Shown: piece after piece, positions 5,469 through 7,304 of the stretch
How positions within the stretch are numbered: the stretch's first letter is position 1
How the letters are laid out: the number at the start of each line of letters is the position of its first letter
DNA from: DUNY01 sp964520055
Lineage (GTDB): Bacteria > Bacillota > Thermosediminibacteria > Thermosediminibacterales > Tepidanaerobacteraceae
Direction: 5' to 3'
DNA: 7,304 bases
Assembly (NCBI GenBank): GCA_964520055.1
Contig: CAZFME010000111.1
Location: forward strand, 1 to 7,304
Program-made: the position numbers and the translations under genes
The notes under the pieces: model-generated
Database searches by the model: none
The model's input: the letters and a program-made list of their open reading frames with translations, nothing else
Told to the model about the DNA's origin: nothing

Positions 5469-5584
5469 ACCCGCATAAAGTGTAAAAATAAGCCAAAGGT
5501 TGTTAGGCAATAACACAGGTATTGCTTGATGGCCACAGTTGATTTTTCAAAATCAAGCTTACAAAAAAATAAGGAGTGAATTTC
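5469..5584 (+). other. gcvT-gcvH spacer with two hairpins
   Basis: A gap of 116 bases, long for this operon. AGGCAATA (5505-5512) can pair with TATTGCTT (5520-5527) with one G-T wobble and a 7-base loop. TTGATTTT (5539-5546) is followed two bases later by its exact complement AAAATCAA (5549-5556). Neither is followed by a T run, so they are not standard terminators. No ORF or convincing promoter is seen. The Shine-Dalgarno of gcvH, AAGGAG (5571-5576), ends the gap, 8 bases before its ATG. Confidence 0.55.
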
Positions 5585-5971
5585 ATGAGTCATATTCCTG
5601 CGAATTTAAAGTATACTGAAGAGCATGAGTGGATTTTGATGGAAGGAAAACTCGGGAAAATAGGCATTACCGACCATGCCCAGGACGAACTAGGTGATGT
5701 GGTATACGTGGAACTGCCGGAAGTCGGTGACAAGGTTGTAAGTGGCGAGACATTCGGCTCGGTAGAATCAGTCAAAGCTGCTTCAGATTTATTTGCCCCG
5801 GTTTCCGGAACGGTAGTAGAGGTAAATGAAGCCTTAAATGATAGCCCAGAGCTGGTAAACAAGAGCCCCTATGATGATGGTTGGATGATAGTGGTGGAGG
5901 TGGAAGACGAAAGCGAGCTCGCTGATTTGCTGACACCGGAGGAATATGCAGAACAGGTGGAAGGGGAGTAG
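5585..5971 (+). CDS. gcvH: Glycine cleavage system H protein (lipoyl carrier)
   Basis: A 128-aa lipoyl carrier that shuttles the aminomethyl intermediate from the P protein to the T protein. I start at ATG 5585, since the in-frame GTG at 5576 lies inside the Shine-Dalgarno AAGGAG. The start MSHIPANLKYTEEHEW is typical. The lipoylation site is ESVKAASD with Lys 64, the same position as in E. coli. LGDVVYVELPEVGD (37-50) and SPYDDGWMI (94-102) are standard H-protein blocks, and the acidic C-terminus (LLTPEEYAEQVEGE) is also usual. Lipoylation genes are not in the window. It ends 2 bases before gcvPA, so the two are tightly linked. Confidence 0.97.
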   Translation: MSHIPANLKYTEEHEWILMEGKLGKIGITDHAQDELGDVVYVELPEVGDKVVSGETFGSVESVKAASDLFAPVSGTVVEVNEALNDSPELVNKSPYDDGWMIVVEVEDESELADLLTPEEYAEQVEGE

Positions 5972-5973
5972 AT

Positions 5974-7304
5974 ATGCGATATATTAGTCATGCACCTTCG
6001 GAAATCCATGAGATGCTCGAAACCTTGGGCATTCCAGGTGTGGAGAGCCTCTTTGATGATGTTTCCGATAATGTGAAACTTGCTCGGGACATGAACCTTC
6101 CTCAACCTCAGAGTGAGGTTGAGCTTAAATCTGAACTACTGGACATCAGCAAAAAAAACAAAGCTGCTGATTATGTAAATTTTATCGGAGCCGGGGCATA
6201 TGACCATTATGTGCCTGCAGTGGTTAGCGCTCTACTCAGCCGTTCGGAGTTTTATACCTCCTATACACCGTATCAGGCCGAGCGCAGCCAAGGGACTCTG
6301 GCAGCCATTTTCGAATACCAGACTATGATAGCAAGGCTAACCGGTATGGATGTGGTAAATGCCTCAATTTATGATGGTGCATCAAGTCTAGCCGAGGCAA
6401 TTCTAATGGCTTGCAATATAAAGAAAAAAAATAAAGTGCTGCTTTCCGGTACCCTGCATCCCGAATATATAACTACAGCCAGAACCTATGGTTTCGGTGC
6501 CGAAATCGATGTTGTGTCTGCATCATATACCCAATCCTACGAAACCGATTGGGAGCAGGTAGAAAGCCTCATTGACGGCAGCACTGCTGCCCTTGCCATA
6601 AGCTTGCCCAACTTTTTCGGGGTGTTGGAAGATGTAAAGCGGGCGGAGAAAATAGCACGGGAAAATAATATCATGCTAATTGTGTCGGCCAATCCCATAT
6701 CTCTGGGTCTTTTAAAACCTCCCTCTGATTATGGAGCTGACATAGTGGTAGGAGAAGGACAGCCATTAGGTAATCCCCTGAATTTCGGCGGCCCTTATTT
6801 AGGCTTCATGGGGACCAAATCCAAATATGTGAGGCGAATGCCCGGTAGAATTGTAGGAGAGACGGTGGATACTCACGGAAAGCGGGCTTTCGTGCTAACC
6901 CTTCAAGCTCGAGAGCAGCATATCCGCAGAGAAAAAGCTACCTCCAATATCTGCTCAAACCAGGCCTTAAACGCTCTGGCTGCAACCATATATTTGGCAT
7001 ACTTAGGCAAAAAAGGCCTTAAAGATGTGGCATATCACTCTCATGCCAATGCGCGATACTTTATCGACGAGGCACAGAAATCAGGCAGTATAAAAGTCAT
7101 CAATTCCAAAGTCTTCAATGAAGTTGTAGTTGAAGTAAACGACCTTGATAATAAATATCAGCAAGCACTGGAGTATAACATTTTACCAGGACTGAAGCTC
7201 GATAGATTTTTCCCCGATGAAAAAAACAAACTTCTGGTGGCCTTTACAGAAAAACGCACCAAACACGAAATTCAAGAGCTTTTAAAACTGCTGGGGGTGA
7301 GCTA
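5974..7304 (+). CDS. gcvPA: Glycine dehydrogenase (decarboxylating) subunit 1, GcvPA (3' edge cut)
   Basis: The alpha half of a two-subunit P protein, which with GcvPB decarboxylates glycine and loads the aminomethyl group onto the GcvH lipoate. ATG 5974 follows AAGGGGAG (5961-5968) by 5 bases. I translated it through to the window edge: 443 codons with no stop, ending LLKLLGVS and then TA, so the stop is probably the next codon or close to it (family length is about 450 aa). Landmarks are FIGAGAYDHYVPAVV, YTPYQAERSQGTL, NFFGVLEDV, GEGQPLGNPLNFGGPYLGF, MPGRIVGETVD, and LTLQAREQHIRREKATSN followed by CSNQAL. In split P proteins the PLP-binding Lys is in GcvPB, so its absence here is expected. 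The sequence GGGGGTGA (7293-7300) at the end could be the Shine-Dalgarno of gcvPB. Confidence 0.96.
   Translation, partial: MRYISHAPSEIHEMLETLGIPGVESLFDDVSDNVKLARDMNLPQPQSEVELKSELLDISKKNKAADYVNFIGAGAYDHYVPAVVSALLSRSEFYTSYTPYQAERSQGTLAAIFEYQTMIARLTGMDVVNASIYDGASSLAEAILMACNIKKKNKVLLSGTLHPEYITTARTYGFGAEIDVVSASYTQSYETDWEQVESLIDGSTAALAISLPNFFGVLEDVKRAEKIARENNIMLIVSANPISLGLLKPPSDYGADIVVGEGQPLGNPLNFGGPYLGFMGTKSKYVRRMPGRIVGETVDTHGKRAFVLTLQAREQHIRREKATSNICSNQALNALAATIYLAYLGKKGLKDVAYHSHANARYFIDEAQKSGSIKVINSKVFNEVVVEVNDLDNKYQQALEYNILPGLKLDRFFPDEKNKLLVAFTEKRTKHEIQELLKLLGVS

Noticed and set aside
5576..5584. GTG 5576 as start of gcvH
   Set aside because: This GTG is part of the Shine-Dalgarno AAGGAGTG for ATG 5585, which gives the normal GcvH N-terminus.
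4424..6105. Minus-strand open frames across gcvT, gcvH and gcvPA
   Set aside because: These overlap strongly conserved genes on the other strand and show low-complexity or meaningless peptides.
6151..6159. A8 run followed by C in gcvPA as a programmed frameshift site
   Set aside because: The frame continues intact to the window edge with all GcvPA motifs, so no shift is needed; AAA-rich lysine codons in AT-rich DNA explain it.
5974..7304. Lack of a PLP lysine in the P protein as a defect
   Set aside because: In the two-subunit P protein the PLP lysine is carried by GcvPB, which should follow just outside the window.

Overview
The window looks like a chromosomal segment of a low- to mid-GC Firmicute, most likely class Clostridia. 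The grounds are strong AAGGAGG-type ribosome-binding sites, sigma-A consensus promoters, a tandem glycine riboswitch, and a glycine cleavage system whose P-protein is split (GcvPA here, GcvPB presumably just beyond the edge). A thermophilic or syntrophic clostridial relative such as Tepidanaerobacter is a guess from gene style, not something the sequence proves.

Layout, all on the + strand. (1) 1-1380: the last 32 codons of a multi-pass membrane protein, possibly an NhaC-type Na+/H+ antiporter, then a HisC/CobD-like PLP aminotransferase and a rho-independent terminator. The aminotransferase has no ATG, GTG or TTG that could start its full conserved N-terminus; the best start is an ATT behind a good Shine-Dalgarno. 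(2) 1381-4013: a three-gene Zn/Mn-type ABC importer (lipoprotein, ATPase, permease). It is driven by a perfect TTGACA-17-TATAAT promoter flanked by two perfect palindromes, one over the -35 and a Fur-family (Zur-like) 7-1-7 box over the start of transcription. A 29-codon ORF overlaps the permease stop. (3) 4014-7304: a sigma-A promoter, a tandem glycine riboswitch with an intrinsic terminator, then gcvT, gcvH and gcvPA, which is cut by the window edge one or two codons from its likely end.

How the parts work together: when metal is scarce the Fur-family repressor should leave its box and allow synthesis of the importer. The lipoprotein captures the metal, the permease carries it and the ATPase powers it. 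Downstream, glycine binding to the riboswitch should prevent the terminator and allow synthesis of GcvP, GcvH and GcvT, which cleave glycine to CO2, ammonia and 5,10-methylene-tetrahydrofolate.

Most of the window is well-known biology. The points worth a second look are the very small second glycine aptamer (59 nt, almost without its internal hairpins) beside an apparently intact kink-turn, the double palindrome at the metal-transport promoter, the ATT start, the missing first metal-ligand histidine in the lipoprotein, and the coupled 29-codon ORF. I see no new defence, mobile or biosynthetic system, no tRNA or rRNA, no CRISPR and no insertion sequence.
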